A stretch of 23,003 bases of DNA, from assembly GCA_045660565.1 (NCBI GenBank), contig JAZRDX010000163.1, positions 1 through 23,003 on the forward strand. Direction: 5' to 3'. Positions 1-6,942 of the stretch are shown in pieces; the first letter of the stretch is position 1; every line of letters begins with the position of its first letter. A program made the position numbers and the translations under genes. Below the pieces are notes generated by a model. It made no database searches. It was not told the origin of the DNA and saw only the letters and a program-made list of their open reading frames with translations. This stretch comes from SIG673 sp045660565 (GTDB lineage: Bacteria > Bacillota > Clostridia > Oscillospirales > CAG-272).

Positions 1-1101
1 ATGGTAGACCTGAGTGCTGTTGACGGATATACCGTAGACAAACACAGTACAGGCGGTGTCGGTGACAAAACAACTCTTGTCGTTACTCCGATAGTTGCAT
101 CGCTCGGAGGTAAGGTTGCAAAGATGTCGGGCAGAGGCCTCGGTCACACGGGCGGAACTGTTGATAAGCTTGAAGCTATTCCCGGATTTAATGTCGAGCT
201 TTCCGTAGATGAGTTTACAAAAACCGTAAATGAAACAGGGATAGCCGTTGTCGGACAGAGCGCCTCTCTTGCGCCTGCCGATAAGCTTCTTTATGCTCTC
301 AGAGACGTTACTGCAACGGTTGACAGCCTTCCGCTTATCGCGTCAAGTATAATGGGAAAAAAGCTTGCCGCGGACGACGACTGTATAGTCCTTGACGTAA
401 AAACGGGCAGCGGAGCGTTTATGAAATCGCTTTCCGACAGCCGCGCGCTTGCAAAAATGATGGTTGATATCGGAAAAAGAGCGGAAAAGAAGATTGTAGC
501 GCTTATTACAGATATGGAAAAACCGCTTGGAAACGCTATCGGAAACGTTCTTGAAGTCATAGAAGCCATAGAAACGCTTAAGGGTAACGGTCCGAGCGAC
601 CTTACTGAGCTTTCGGTGGCACTTTCCGCTAACATACTGTATCTTGCCGAAAAGGGAAGCCTTGCCGAGTGTGAGGTGCTTGTAAAAGATGCGATAGAAA
701 GCGGAAAGGCACTTGAAACGTTTATCAGAATGGTTAAGGCACAGGGTGGAGACGCAGCGGTTATAGAGGATACAGATAAATTCCCGAAGGCAAAGCTTTC
801 GCGTGATTTTATTTCGGATAAAGACGGATTTATAATCTCGGTTGACACCGAGGGCTACGGTGTGGCGGCACTGCTTCTCGGTGCCGGAAGAAATAAAAAG
901 GACGATATAATTGACGGCACAGCGGGAATTATATTGCATAAAAAGACGGGAGATTACGTTAAAAAAGGCGATAAAATTGCCACTTTATATGCAAATAAGG
1001 AGGATTTGTTTGAAAAATCCATTGAAAAGCTTTCCGTCTCAACCTTTTTCGGAGAAAAGGCGCCTGAAAAAACACCTCTCATATATGAAACGGTAAGGTA
1101 A
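1..1101 (+). CDS. pdp: Pyrimidine-nucleoside phosphorylase (5'-truncated by window edge)
   Basis: Reversible phosphorolysis of uridine and thymidine (and deoxy forms) to base plus (deoxy)ribose-1-phosphate; a cytosolic salvage enzyme. The visible 366 residues align throughout with the Bacillus Pdp/DeoA family: KHSTGGVGDKTTL (residues 14-26), KMSGRGLGHTGGT, DKLLYALRDVTATV, SLPLIASSIMGKKLA and VLDVKTGSGAFMK form the phosphate- and pyrimidine-binding region, and the C-terminal PYNP domain contains GVAALLLGAG. The family is about 433 residues long, so roughly the first 65-70 residues lie upstream of the window. The ATG at position 1 is therefore an internal Met, not the start. The pyrimidine-type C-terminal domain argues against anthranilate phosphoribosyltransferase, a fold relative. 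The next gene starts 26 nt downstream on the same strand, so the two may be cotranscribed. Whether it prefers uridine or thymidine cannot be read here. Confidence 0.93.
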   Translation: MVDLSAVDGYTVDKHSTGGVGDKTTLVVTPIVASLGGKVAKMSGRGLGHTGGTVDKLEAIPGFNVELSVDEFTKTVNETGIAVVGQSASLAPADKLLYALRDVTATVDSLPLIASSIMGKKLAADDDCIVLDVKTGSGAFMKSLSDSRALAKMMVDIGKRAEKKIVALITDMEKPLGNAIGNVLEVIEAIETLKGNGPSDLTELSVALSANILYLAEKGSLAECEVLVKDAIESGKALETFIRMVKAQGGDAAVIEDTDKFPKAKLSRDFISDKDGFIISVDTEGYGVAALLLGAGRNKKDDIIDGTAGIILHKKTGDYVKKGDKIATLYANKEDLFEKSIEKLSVSTFFGEKAPEKTPLIYETVR

Positions 1102-1127
1102 AAATTTTAACTTAAGGAGTAAAGTAA

Positions 1128-2078
1128 ATGAATATTGTTCTGCTTGATGCCGGAACGCTCGGAGATGACCTTGATTTAAGTGTTTTTGATGCCGTTGGAG
1201 ACAAAACGGTATATAAGACTACCTCTCCCGAAAATGTTGAGGAGAGAATAAAAAACGCAGACGTCGTTATTATAAATAAAGTCAAGCTTAACGAAAGTAA
1301 CCTTTCGAAAGCGGAAAAGCTGAAGCTTATTTGTATTGCCGCGACGGGCTTTGACAACGTTGACCTTGAATACGCGAGAAAAAAGGGGATAGCCGTATGT
1401 AACGTCAAAGGCTATTCCACCGATTCCGTTGCTCAGCTTACGGTAAGCCTTGCGCTTTCGCTTGCCTGTCATTTAAACGAGTATGACGACTACTGTAAAA
1501 GCGGTAAATATACCGAAAGCGGTATCCAAAACTGCCTTACACCGGTAATTTACGAGCTTAGCGGTAAAACATGGGGTATATACGGCTACGGAAACATCGG
1601 AAAAAAGGTCGCAGATGTTGCGAAAGCCATCGGTTGCAGAGTTATAGTATGTAAAAGAACTCCCGAAGAGGGCGTTGAATGTGTTTCTCTTTCCGAGCTT
1701 TTTGAAAAAGCCGATATTATTTCGGTACACACGCCGCTTAATGACGGAACGCGAGGTTCGGTAAACGAAAAGGTGCTTTCCGGCGTTAAAAAAGGGCTTA
1801 TTTTGGTTAATACAGCACGCGGAGCGGTATTTGACGAGGAAGCGGTAGTAAAAGCGGTAGAAAACGGAATAATAAAAGGACTTGCGACAGACGTTTACTC
1901 GGTTGAGCCTATGACAACCGATTCACCGTACAACCGTTTAAAGGATTTTAAAAATGTTATTTTCACACCGCATAACGCCTGGGGAGCTTACGAATCAAGA
2001 GTAAGACTTCTCGGTGAAATGATAAAAAATATCAATGCGTTTTTCGGCGGAGAGATACGTAACAGAGTTGATATATAA
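1128..2078 (+). CDS. D-isomer-specific 2-hydroxyacid dehydrogenase
   Basis: NAD(P)H-dependent 2-oxoacid/2-hydroxyacid oxidoreductase of the D-lactate/glycerate/hydroxypyruvate reductase family; 316 residues, a normal family length. An N-terminal catalytic half is followed by a Rossmann NAD domain with GYGNIG at 153-158. The catalytic triad is visible: Arg231 in NTARG, Glu260 in YSVEP and His282 in the PHNAW motif. The HNAWGA context resembles hydroxypyruvate reductase or D-lactate dehydrogenase-like members more than PdxB or SerA, and no C-terminal ACT domain is present. The start is set by AAGGAG 8 nt upstream of ATG. It lies 26 nt after the nucleoside phosphorylase gene and ends at a strong bidirectional terminator. 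The exact substrate cannot be assigned. Confidence 0.9.
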   Translation: MNIVLLDAGTLGDDLDLSVFDAVGDKTVYKTTSPENVEERIKNADVVIINKVKLNESNLSKAEKLKLICIAATGFDNVDLEYARKKGIAVCNVKGYSTDSVAQLTVSLALSLACHLNEYDDYCKSGKYTESGIQNCLTPVIYELSGKTWGIYGYGNIGKKVADVAKAIGCRVIVCKRTPEEGVECVSLSELFEKADIISVHTPLNDGTRGSVNEKVLSGVKKGLILVNTARGAVFDEEAVVKAVENGIIKGLATDVYSVEPMTTDSPYNRLKDFKNVIFTPHNAWGAYESRVRLLGEMIKNINAFFGGEIRNRVDI

Positions 2079-2080
2079 GA

Positions 2081-2108
2081 AAAAAAGAGGTCGGCTGACC
2101 TCTTTTTT
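2081..2108. terminator. Bidirectional intrinsic terminator
   Basis: Perfect 12-bp stem (2081-2092 with 2097-2108) and a GGCT loop. An A-run on the left and a T-run on the right give a U-tail on both strands. It separates the convergent hydroxyacid dehydrogenase (+) and nitroreductase (-) genes. Confidence 0.93.
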
Positions 2109-2121
2109 CTTACTTGTTTTA

Positions 2122-2634
2122 TTAAATGAAACAAGTAAATTCATCGATTTCTTTTCTTATGTTGTGTCTTTCGTTCTGAACAGCGTCCTCGGAAGGATAA
2201 CCTGCTACAAGGAAGCAAACGGGAACTATGTTTTCGGGAAGATTAAATTCTTTTATGGCTTTTTCTGCATCGTATGCCATTACTATCGTGCTTCCCGCAC
2301 CGATAGCGGTTGCAGCGAGCGTCATGTGGGTTACAACTATTGCCGTATCAACAAATCCGGCATCAGCACCGTCAAAACGACGCTTCCAGCTAATGTCTTT
2401 ATCGTAACAGATGAAGAACGCGGTTTTGCAACCGAAGCCGCATTTTGTACATTCGTTAAGCTTTGCAATTGCTTCCTCGCTCTTTAAAACGAATATTCTC
2501 TGCGGCTGCATATTTTTTGCGGTAGGCGCAAGCTGTGCGGCGGTAAGAATTTTCGAAATGTCTTCGTCGCTGAGCGGTCTTCCGTCAAAGAAACGAAGTG
2601 AATATCTTTCTTTTGCAAGTGTTAAAAAATCCAT
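2122..2634 (-). CDS. Nitroreductase family FMN flavoprotein
   Basis: Small nitroreductase-fold oxidoreductase, 170 residues, expected to bind FMN as a dimer and use NAD(P)H. The N-terminal signature RYSLRFF (10-16) is the usual RxSxRxF FMN-phosphate contact, followed by ILTAAQLAPTAKNMQPQRIFV, where the family has AP(S/T)..N.QPW. The C-terminal half has VPVCFLVAGYPSED, matching the conserved VxxxLxxGYP strand. The start is supported by AAGGAG just upstream on the minus strand. It lies 86 nt downstream of the YugP-like protease gene on the same strand and may share its transcript. Its physiological substrate (nitro compound, quinone or other) cannot be told from sequence. Confidence 0.9.
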   Translation of the reverse strand: MDFLTLAKERYSLRFFDGRPLSDEDISKILTAAQLAPTAKNMQPQRIFVLKSEEAIAKLNECTKCGFGCKTAFFICYDKDISWKRRFDGADAGFVDTAIVVTHMTLAATAIGAGSTIVMAYDAEKAIKEFNLPENIVPVCFLVAGYPSEDAVQNERHNIRKEIDEFTCFI

Positions 2635-2679
2635 GTTTTTTCTCCTTAAATACTAAATTTATACTTTAAATGCTATTTT

Positions 2680-2698
2680 AACGGTACTTTATACCGTT
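2680..2698. other. Small inverted repeat between two minus-strand genes
   Basis: AACGGTA / TACCGTT, a 7-bp perfect stem with a 5-nt loop, in the 86-nt gap between the protease and nitroreductase genes. There is no U-tract in the minus direction, so it is not a clear terminator; it could be an mRNA processing or stability element. Function unknown. Confidence 0.4.
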
Positions 2699-2720
2699 TG
2701 ATTTATAAAAAGTACGGTTA

Positions 2721-3428
2721 TCAGTCGTTACGCCTGCGATTTCCGGCAAGAATTATCAGAAGTCTGAATATCTGGCTCAGTGATACGGCAAGGGCGGCAA
2801 CGTAGGTAAGTGCCGCGGCACTGAGAACCCTTTTTGCACCTGTTTCCGCTTCGCTGTCAAGAATACCCGTTTCGCGAATCGCTTTTAACGCCCTACTACT
2901 TGCGTTATACTCGGTCGGGAGTGTAACAAGCTGGAAAAGCGCGGTAAAAGAGAAGAGCGCTACACCGACGTAGGCAAGAAGAACGAAGGTTTCGGAAAAA
3001 TAGGTTAATAGAACACCGATAAAGAATAACCATATTCCGATCTGTGAACCGAAATTCGTTATAGGAACGAGGGCCTGTCGTATCTTAATGGGAAGATAAT
3101 TTTCAGCGTGCTGAACGGCGTGTCCCGCCTCGTGGCAGGCAACGCCTATCGCGGCGGCTGACGTTGAATTATAAACCGAATCGGAAAGGCGTATTACGTT
3201 GTCTCTCGGATCGTAATGGTCGCTGAGATGCCCCTGGATATGCTCGATACGCACGTCATAAAGACCGTTACGGTCAAGAACGGTTCTTGCCGCCATAGCT
3301 CCGGTGTATCCGCTTTTACAGTACAGCTTACTGTACTTTTTAAAGGTGCTGTTTACCTTTGCGCTTGCCCAGAGAGCAAAAATAAACGCGGGAAGTATGA
3401 TAAGATAGGTGAAGTCAAAGTAAAACAT
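2721..3428 (-). CDS. YugP-like membrane zinc metallopeptidase
   Basis: Predicted membrane neutral zinc metallopeptidase of the YugP family (known as DUF2268/zinc metallopeptidase 2 type, PF04298), 235 residues, close to the family norm. It has an N-terminal membrane segment (about 3-20), the zinc motif HEAGH at 99-103 (two His ligands plus catalytic Glu100), and a probable third ligand Glu173 in the downstream PTEYNASSRA motif. Hydrophobic segments lie at about 131-147, 149-170 and 203-228. The very C-terminus is basic (NRRRND). The start is supported by AAAGGAG on the minus strand. An extended -10 lies just upstream. Substrates of this family are not established; proteolytic activity is inferred from the motif. 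Confidence 0.92.
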   Translation of the reverse strand: MFYFDFTYLIILPAFIFALWASAKVNSTFKKYSKLYCKSGYTGAMAARTVLDRNGLYDVRIEHIQGHLSDHYDPRDNVIRLSDSVYNSTSAAAIGVACHEAGHAVQHAENYLPIKIRQALVPITNFGSQIGIWLFFIGVLLTYFSETFVLLAYVGVALFSFTALFQLVTLPTEYNASSRALKAIRETGILDSEAETGAKRVLSAAALTYVAALAVSLSQIFRLLIILAGNRRRND

Positions 3429-3456
3429 TGCAGATAAGACTCCTTTCGTTATATTT

Positions 3457-3465
3457 ATTATATCA
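3457..3465 (-). promoter_or_regulatory. Extended -10 promoter for the YugP-like gene
   Basis: On the minus strand TGATATAAT is a perfect TGn-extended -10 (TATAAT at 3462-3457). No good -35 is visible 17 nt upstream, which is common for extended -10 promoters. It is about 30 nt upstream of the gene start. Confidence 0.6.
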
Positions 3466-3514
3466 CGAATTTAGCTTAAAATAGTGAATAAAGAAAAAAT
3501 ATTTAAGTAAATTA

Positions 3515-3543
3515 TTGCAAAAAAGCTTTTTTTATGATAAAAT
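3515..3543 (+). promoter_or_regulatory. Sigma-A promoter for the zinc-ribbon/TPM operon
   Basis: TTGCAA (3515-3520), a 17-nt spacer and TAAAAT (3538-3543), with TG two bases before the -10. It lies about 35 nt upstream of the zinc-ribbon gene and is divergent from the YugP-like gene promoter. Confidence 0.7.
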
Positions 3544-3577
3544 CAAGATATAAAAAGAGTTTTGAGGTAAAGATATT

Positions 3578-4630
3578 ATGGATGCAATAGCTGTTACATA
3601 TAATTGCCCAAACTGCGGTGCGGAGCTTTACTTTAATGCAGATAAGCAAAAGCTTTGCTGTGAGTTTTGCGAGTCGGAGTTTACAAATGAGGAGATACTT
3701 TCTCGTGGACTTGAAGAAGCGGCTGAAAGAAGAGAAATAGAAAACGCCGATTACTGCGAGCATATGAACGACTACGAATGCAGTAACTGCGGCGCGGAGA
3801 TTTCCGTTCCCGACACTACTGCCGCGGGAATTTGTATTTACTGCGAAAGCCCCGTTATACTTAAGGGGAAGCTTTCGGGACAGATGAAGCCCGATAAGGT
3901 AATACCTTTTAAATACGGTAAAGAGGAGGCGGAACGCAAATTCCTTGAATTTACCAAAAAAAGACGGTTTTTACCAAAAGGCTTTGCCGAAAAGAAACGT
4001 GCAGAGAAAATTTCAGGAATATATTATCCGTTTTGGGTAACCGATGCCGATACAGACGCGTCGCTTATCGCTGATGCAACTAAGGTAAGAACCTGGCGCG
4101 TAGGGAATAAGAGATACACGGAAACGTCAAAATATTGCGTAGAAAGAGCGGGATTTATACATTTCGAGGATATTGTAACCTCTGCTATATCGGAAGAGGA
4201 TAAGGCAATGCTTGAAGGGGTTCTTCCGTATCCGTCTGAATCTCTTACACCCTTTGATATGTCGTATCTTTCCGGTTTTTCGGCGAAAAAGAGAAATATC
4301 GAGCGCGAAAGCCTTTCCGCGGAGGTAAAAGCAAGAATGGACGGATATGCTTCGACGCTACTTCGTGATACAATAGGTGGCTATGCTTCCGTTTCCGTAA
4401 GACAAAACCGTCTTTCCATTCGTCAGAGCCACTGGGAATATTCTCTTATGCCGATATGGATACTTAATTACAGGACTAAGAAAAAAATGTATACTTATGC
4501 AATGAACGGATATACCGGTAAGATTTACGGTGAGCTTCCGATATGCATAAAAAAGCTCTCTCTTGCTGCCGCCGGGCTCTTTACCGTGCTTGCGGGAATT
4601 GCCGCTTTAATAGGAGGTATTATCTTATGA
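3578..4630 (+). CDS. Tandem zinc-ribbon protein (TFIIB-type zinc ribbon)
   Basis: A 350-residue protein of unknown function. Two CxxC...CxxC zinc ribbons are visible at the N-terminus: Cys10/13 with Cys28/31, and Cys68/71 with Cys86/89. These are followed by a charged region with an IPFKYGKEEAERKFLEF motif and an extended beta-rich middle, then a single C-terminal hydrophobic segment (about 328-350) that should act as a tail anchor. This architecture matches proteins usually annotated as TFIIB-type zinc-ribbon-containing in Clostridia; there is no evidence that it is a transcription factor. The start has a GAGGT site and a promoter upstream. It overlaps the next gene by 4 nt (ATGA), so it is probably translationally coupled with the TPM protein, suggesting a shared envelope role. 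Confidence 0.85.
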   Translation: MDAIAVTYNCPNCGAELYFNADKQKLCCEFCESEFTNEEILSRGLEEAAERREIENADYCEHMNDYECSNCGAEISVPDTTAAGICIYCESPVILKGKLSGQMKPDKVIPFKYGKEEAERKFLEFTKKRRFLPKGFAEKKRAEKISGIYYPFWVTDADTDASLIADATKVRTWRVGNKRYTETSKYCVERAGFIHFEDIVTSAISEEDKAMLEGVLPYPSESLTPFDMSYLSGFSAKKRNIERESLSAEVKARMDGYASTLLRDTIGGYASVSVRQNRLSIRQSHWEYSLMPIWILNYRTKKKMYTYAMNGYTGKIYGELPICIKKLSLAAAGLFTVLAGIAALIGGIIL

Positions 4631-5349
4631 AAAGATTTTTATCTCTGTTAATTACAGTCATTACGGTATATGCCTCGTTTTCAGTTTCTTCATTTGCAAA
4701 AGCGGATAATCAGGAAAAAATTGTATACGATATAGTAGGTATTTTCACCGATTCCGAAATAGCGCAAATTGAGGAGGCGGCAAAAAGATTTTATGCCAAA
4801 AGCTATGCGTCCGTTTACGTTGTAAGTGCGAGAACGGCGTCTCCCACAGGCTATGACGGAGACGATTTCCGTAGCGAATACGATATAAGCGGCGACGGAA
4901 TAATTCTTGTGATTAACGATAACGCAAATCGCAATTATAATATCTATCCGTACGGAAAGTGTTATTCCAAGATAAGCGATAAGGAATACAACGAAATCCT
5001 TGATTCTCCCGACGTTTACTATAATATAAAAGGTGGAAATTATAAAAGTGGAGCAATAGCCTGTATTGAGCTTTGCGAAAAAGCCTGCCGTCCAAACGTC
5101 GTCGGATACGTAGTAGGCGCGTCGGTAGCGGTAGTGATTTCAGTTCTGATTTTTGTTCTTTGTACGGTATATTCGTATAAGAAAAAATCCCGCTCCGAAA
5201 AATATCCGCTCAGCAGATTTGCAAGACTTGATTTAAAGCTCAGAAAAGACGATTTTATAACTAAATTTGTTACGGTTCAGGTTATTAAATCAAGCTCCTC
5301 CGGTGGCAGTAGAGGAGGTAGCCGAGGCGGCGGAAGAGGCGGAAGATAA
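4627..5349 (+). CDS. TPM-domain membrane protein with Gly/Ser/Arg-rich tail
   Basis: 240 residues. A signal peptide (about 1-26, basic MKR, hydrophobic core, cleavage near SFAKA) is followed by an extracytoplasmic TPM domain (about 33-150; VGIFTDSEIAQIEEAAKRF near its start, GDGIILVINDNANRNYNIYPYG in the middle, given in short form). A transmembrane helix lies at about 158-182, and a cytoplasmic basic tail ends in SSSSGGSRGGSRGGGRGGR. TPM proteins include the photosystem II repair factor TLP18.3 and bacterial YgcG-like proteins; an enzymatic role is not established. I chose ATG 4627 over an upstream in-frame ATG because AGGAGGT lies 8 nt before it and the signal peptide starts there. It overlaps the zinc-ribbon gene by ATGA. 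The low-complexity RGG-like tail is common in this family but unexplained. Confidence 0.85.
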   Translation: MKRFLSLLITVITVYASFSVSSFAKADNQEKIVYDIVGIFTDSEIAQIEEAAKRFYAKSYASVYVVSARTASPTGYDGDDFRSEYDISGDGIILVINDNANRNYNIYPYGKCYSKISDKEYNEILDSPDVYYNIKGGNYKSGAIACIELCEKACRPNVVGYVVGASVAVVISVLIFVLCTVYSYKKKSRSEKYPLSRFARLDLKLRKDDFITKFVTVQVIKSSSSGGSRGGSRGGGRGGR

Positions 5350-5396
5350 ATCGTAACGCGACCGCTTTTAAACTGTTGTTTTGTATTAAAAAATAA

Positions 5397-5423
5397 AACC
5401 GAGCAGAATTTTTTTGCTCGGTT
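5397..5423 (+). terminator. Intrinsic terminator after the TPM gene
   Basis: 9-bp stem AACCGAGCA / TGCTCGGTT (5397-5405 with 5415-5423), T-rich loop, then a T-rich tail (TATATTTTTA). It ends the zinc-ribbon/TPM transcript before the purine operon. Confidence 0.85.
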
Positions 5424-5606
5424 ATATTTTTATTATGCTCAAATTGTTTATAAACAAAAAAACGGTGTGATTATAAGTTGTATAGAAAATGCATAAAAAT
5501 ACACCTTTTGGAAATATTGGGATTTGTACGGTAGGACGCTATTTTATCTAAACAAAATTTCACTAATAAAAGTTGTCGTAAAAAGACGATTTTTTGAAAA
5601 AAACTC
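5424..5606. other. AT-rich intergenic spacer upstream of the pur promoter
   Basis: No credible reading frame. It contains a 14-bp perfect palindrome TTGTTTATAAACAA at 5444-5457, which could be an operator half-site pair or chance in AT-rich DNA. I see no purine riboswitch core and no T-box. Nothing else is assignable. Confidence 0.5.
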
Positions 5607-5635
5607 TTGACTAACATTATTTTCTGTGATATAAT
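5607..5635 (+). promoter_or_regulatory. Sigma-A promoter of the purine operon
   Basis: TTGACT (5607-5612), exactly 17 nt, then TATAAT (5630-5635) preceded by TGA, giving an extended -10. The predicted start near 5642 gives a 5' leader of about 56 nt before purE. This is the best promoter in the window and the only strong one seen upstream of the pur genes. Confidence 0.87.
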
Positions 5636-5648
5636 ATTACCGAACTTT
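5636..5648 (+). promoter_or_regulatory. Candidate PurBox (PurR operator) at the pur transcription start
   Basis: ATTACCGAACTTT matches the published Firmicute PurBox consensus AWWWCCGAACWWT at all 13 positions. It directly abuts the -10 box and overlaps the predicted start site, a position where a bound regulator would block RNA polymerase. PurR-type regulators sense PRPP. Only one box is visible, whereas Bacillus PurR usually uses two inverted boxes, so the assignment is inference. Confidence 0.6.
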
Positions 5649-5697
5649 TATTTTTAATAATTAAAATGTTTAATTTATTTTTAAGGGAGCAAACGTT

Positions 5698-6192
5698 ATG
5701 AAGAAAATTGCTATCATTATGGGAAGCGACAGCGATTTACCGATCGTTGAAAAAGCGATTAACGTTCTGGTAGAATTCGGCGTGCCGTATGAGGCGCACG
5801 TTTTTTCTGCGCACAGAACACCTGTTGAAGCGGCTGAGTTTACTAGAAAAGCACGCGAAAACGGATTTGGTGCTATTATTGCCGCTGCGGGAATGGCAGC
5901 TCACCTCGCTGGGGCTATTGCAGCAAATACAACGCTTCCGGTTGTAGGAATACCCGTATCCTCCGGAAATCTTGGCGGTATTGACGCGCTTTTATCAACT
6001 GTACAGATGCCTACGGGAATACCGGTAGCCACAGTCGCAGTTAACGGCGCAGCCAATGCCGCTCTTTTATGTCTCCAGATGCTCGCGATAAACGACGTAT
6101 CTTTAGCGGAGGCACTTGATAAGAAGAGAGCAGCCGATAAGGCAAAGGTTCTTGAAAAGGACGCTGCTCTTGAATCAAAGCTTGCAAAATAA
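5698..6192 (+). CDS. purE: N5-carboxyaminoimidazole ribonucleotide mutase PurE
   Basis: Converts N5-CAIR to CAIR in de novo IMP synthesis (or carboxylates AIR directly if class II). 164 residues, normal length. MGSDSD (8-13) begins the phosphate/CAIR-binding loop, SAHRTP (37-42) carries the catalytic His39, and GIPVSSG with VQMPTGIPVATVAV forms the rest of the active site. The SAHRTP form resembles class I enzymes, which need PurK, but no purK is in this cluster. The start has AAGGGAG 8 nt upstream. It is the first gene of the purine operon, just after the PurBox promoter. The tail after about 150 is Lys/Ala-rich and probably helical. Confidence 0.96.
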   Translation: MKKIAIIMGSDSDLPIVEKAINVLVEFGVPYEAHVFSAHRTPVEAAEFTRKARENGFGAIIAAAGMAAHLAGAIAANTTLPVVGIPVSSGNLGGIDALLSTVQMPTGIPVATVAVNGAANAALLCLQMLAINDVSLAEALDKKRAADKAKVLEKDAALESKLAK

Positions 6193-6226
6193 TAAAATTA
6201 ATATAAATGAAAAAGAGGTAAAGAAA

Positions 6227-6910
6227 ATGAGCAAGGAACTGGTTTATGTAGGAAAAACAAAGGACGTATTCGCACTTGATAACGGAAACTATCTTTTAAA
6301 GTTTAAGGATGACTGCACCGGTAAAGACGGTAAATTCGATCCCGGAGAAAACTCTGTAGGTCTTACCATCGAGGGTGTTGGCGCCGTTAACCTTAAGATG
6401 TCTGTTTATTTCTTTGAGAAGCTTAAGAAAGCAGGCATAAAAACCCACTATATTAATGCAAACCTTGACGATACCACTATGGAGGTTATCCCCGCAAAGC
6501 CGTTCGGTAAGGGACTTGAGGTTATCTGCAGAAACAAGGCTGTAGGAAGCTTCTTCCGCAGATACAGCGACTATATCGAAGAGGGCGCAGACCTTCCTTC
6601 CTACGTTGAAATGACCTTCAAAAACGACGAAAAGGGCGATCCGCTGGTAACCAAGGACGGACTTATTGATCTCGGAGTTATGAGCGCAGAGCAGTATGAC
6701 GCTACCAAGGCTATGACTCAGCAGATCACCAAGATTGTTGCCGACGACCTTAAGGAGAAGGGACTTGTTCTTTACGACATTAAGTTCGAGTTCGGTTACG
6801 ACGGAAACGAAGTAATACTCATCGATGAGATAGCTTCCGGAAATATGCGTGTTTATAAGGATGGCGAGTACATCGATCCTATGACGCTTTCCGAGCTGTT
6901 CTTCGCTTAA
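6227..6910 (+). CDS. purC: SAICAR synthetase PurC
   Basis: ATP-dependent ligation of aspartate to CAIR giving SAICAR. 227 residues, as expected for the bacterial single-domain enzyme. N-terminal LVYVGKTKDVF corresponds to the usual LYEGKAKxVY, LKFKDDCTG to the ATP-contacting strand, LEVICRNKAVGSFFRRY to the substrate-binding LEVVVRN motif, and LIDEIASGNMRVY to the LIDEISPDxxR motif. An upstream in-frame ATG at 6116 lies inside purE and gives no homologous sequence; ATG 6227 is chosen because of the GAGGT site upstream and the family N-terminus. It lies 34 nt after purE. No oddities besides GSGN-like variation in the last motif (ASGNMR in place of SPDTxR), which fits a Clostridial subtype. Confidence 0.94.
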   Translation: MSKELVYVGKTKDVFALDNGNYLLKFKDDCTGKDGKFDPGENSVGLTIEGVGAVNLKMSVYFFEKLKKAGIKTHYINANLDDTTMEVIPAKPFGKGLEVICRNKAVGSFFRRYSDYIEEGADLPSYVEMTFKNDEKGDPLVTKDGLIDLGVMSAEQYDATKAMTQQITKIVADDLKEKGLVLYDIKFEFGYDGNEVILIDEIASGNMRVYKDGEYIDPMTLSELFFA

Positions 6911-6942
6911 TTATACCAAAATAAATCACTTGGAGGTAATAA

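Noticed and set aside
4543..4626. Upstream in-frame extension of the TPM protein.
   Set aside because: It would place 28 unrelated residues before a good signal peptide and ignore the AGGAGGT site directly before ATG 4627.
5689..5696. GCAAACGT resembling the core of the enterobacterial LacI-type PurR operator just before purE.
   Set aside because: Only half the palindrome matches and it overlaps the purE ribosome-binding site spacer; Firmicutes use a different PurR. The PurBox at 5636-5648 is the better candidate.
5424..5697. Purine riboswitch upstream of purE.
   Set aside because: The conserved purine aptamer core and its two loop motifs are absent, and the leader from the predicted start is only about 56 nt, too short for an aptamer plus expression platform.
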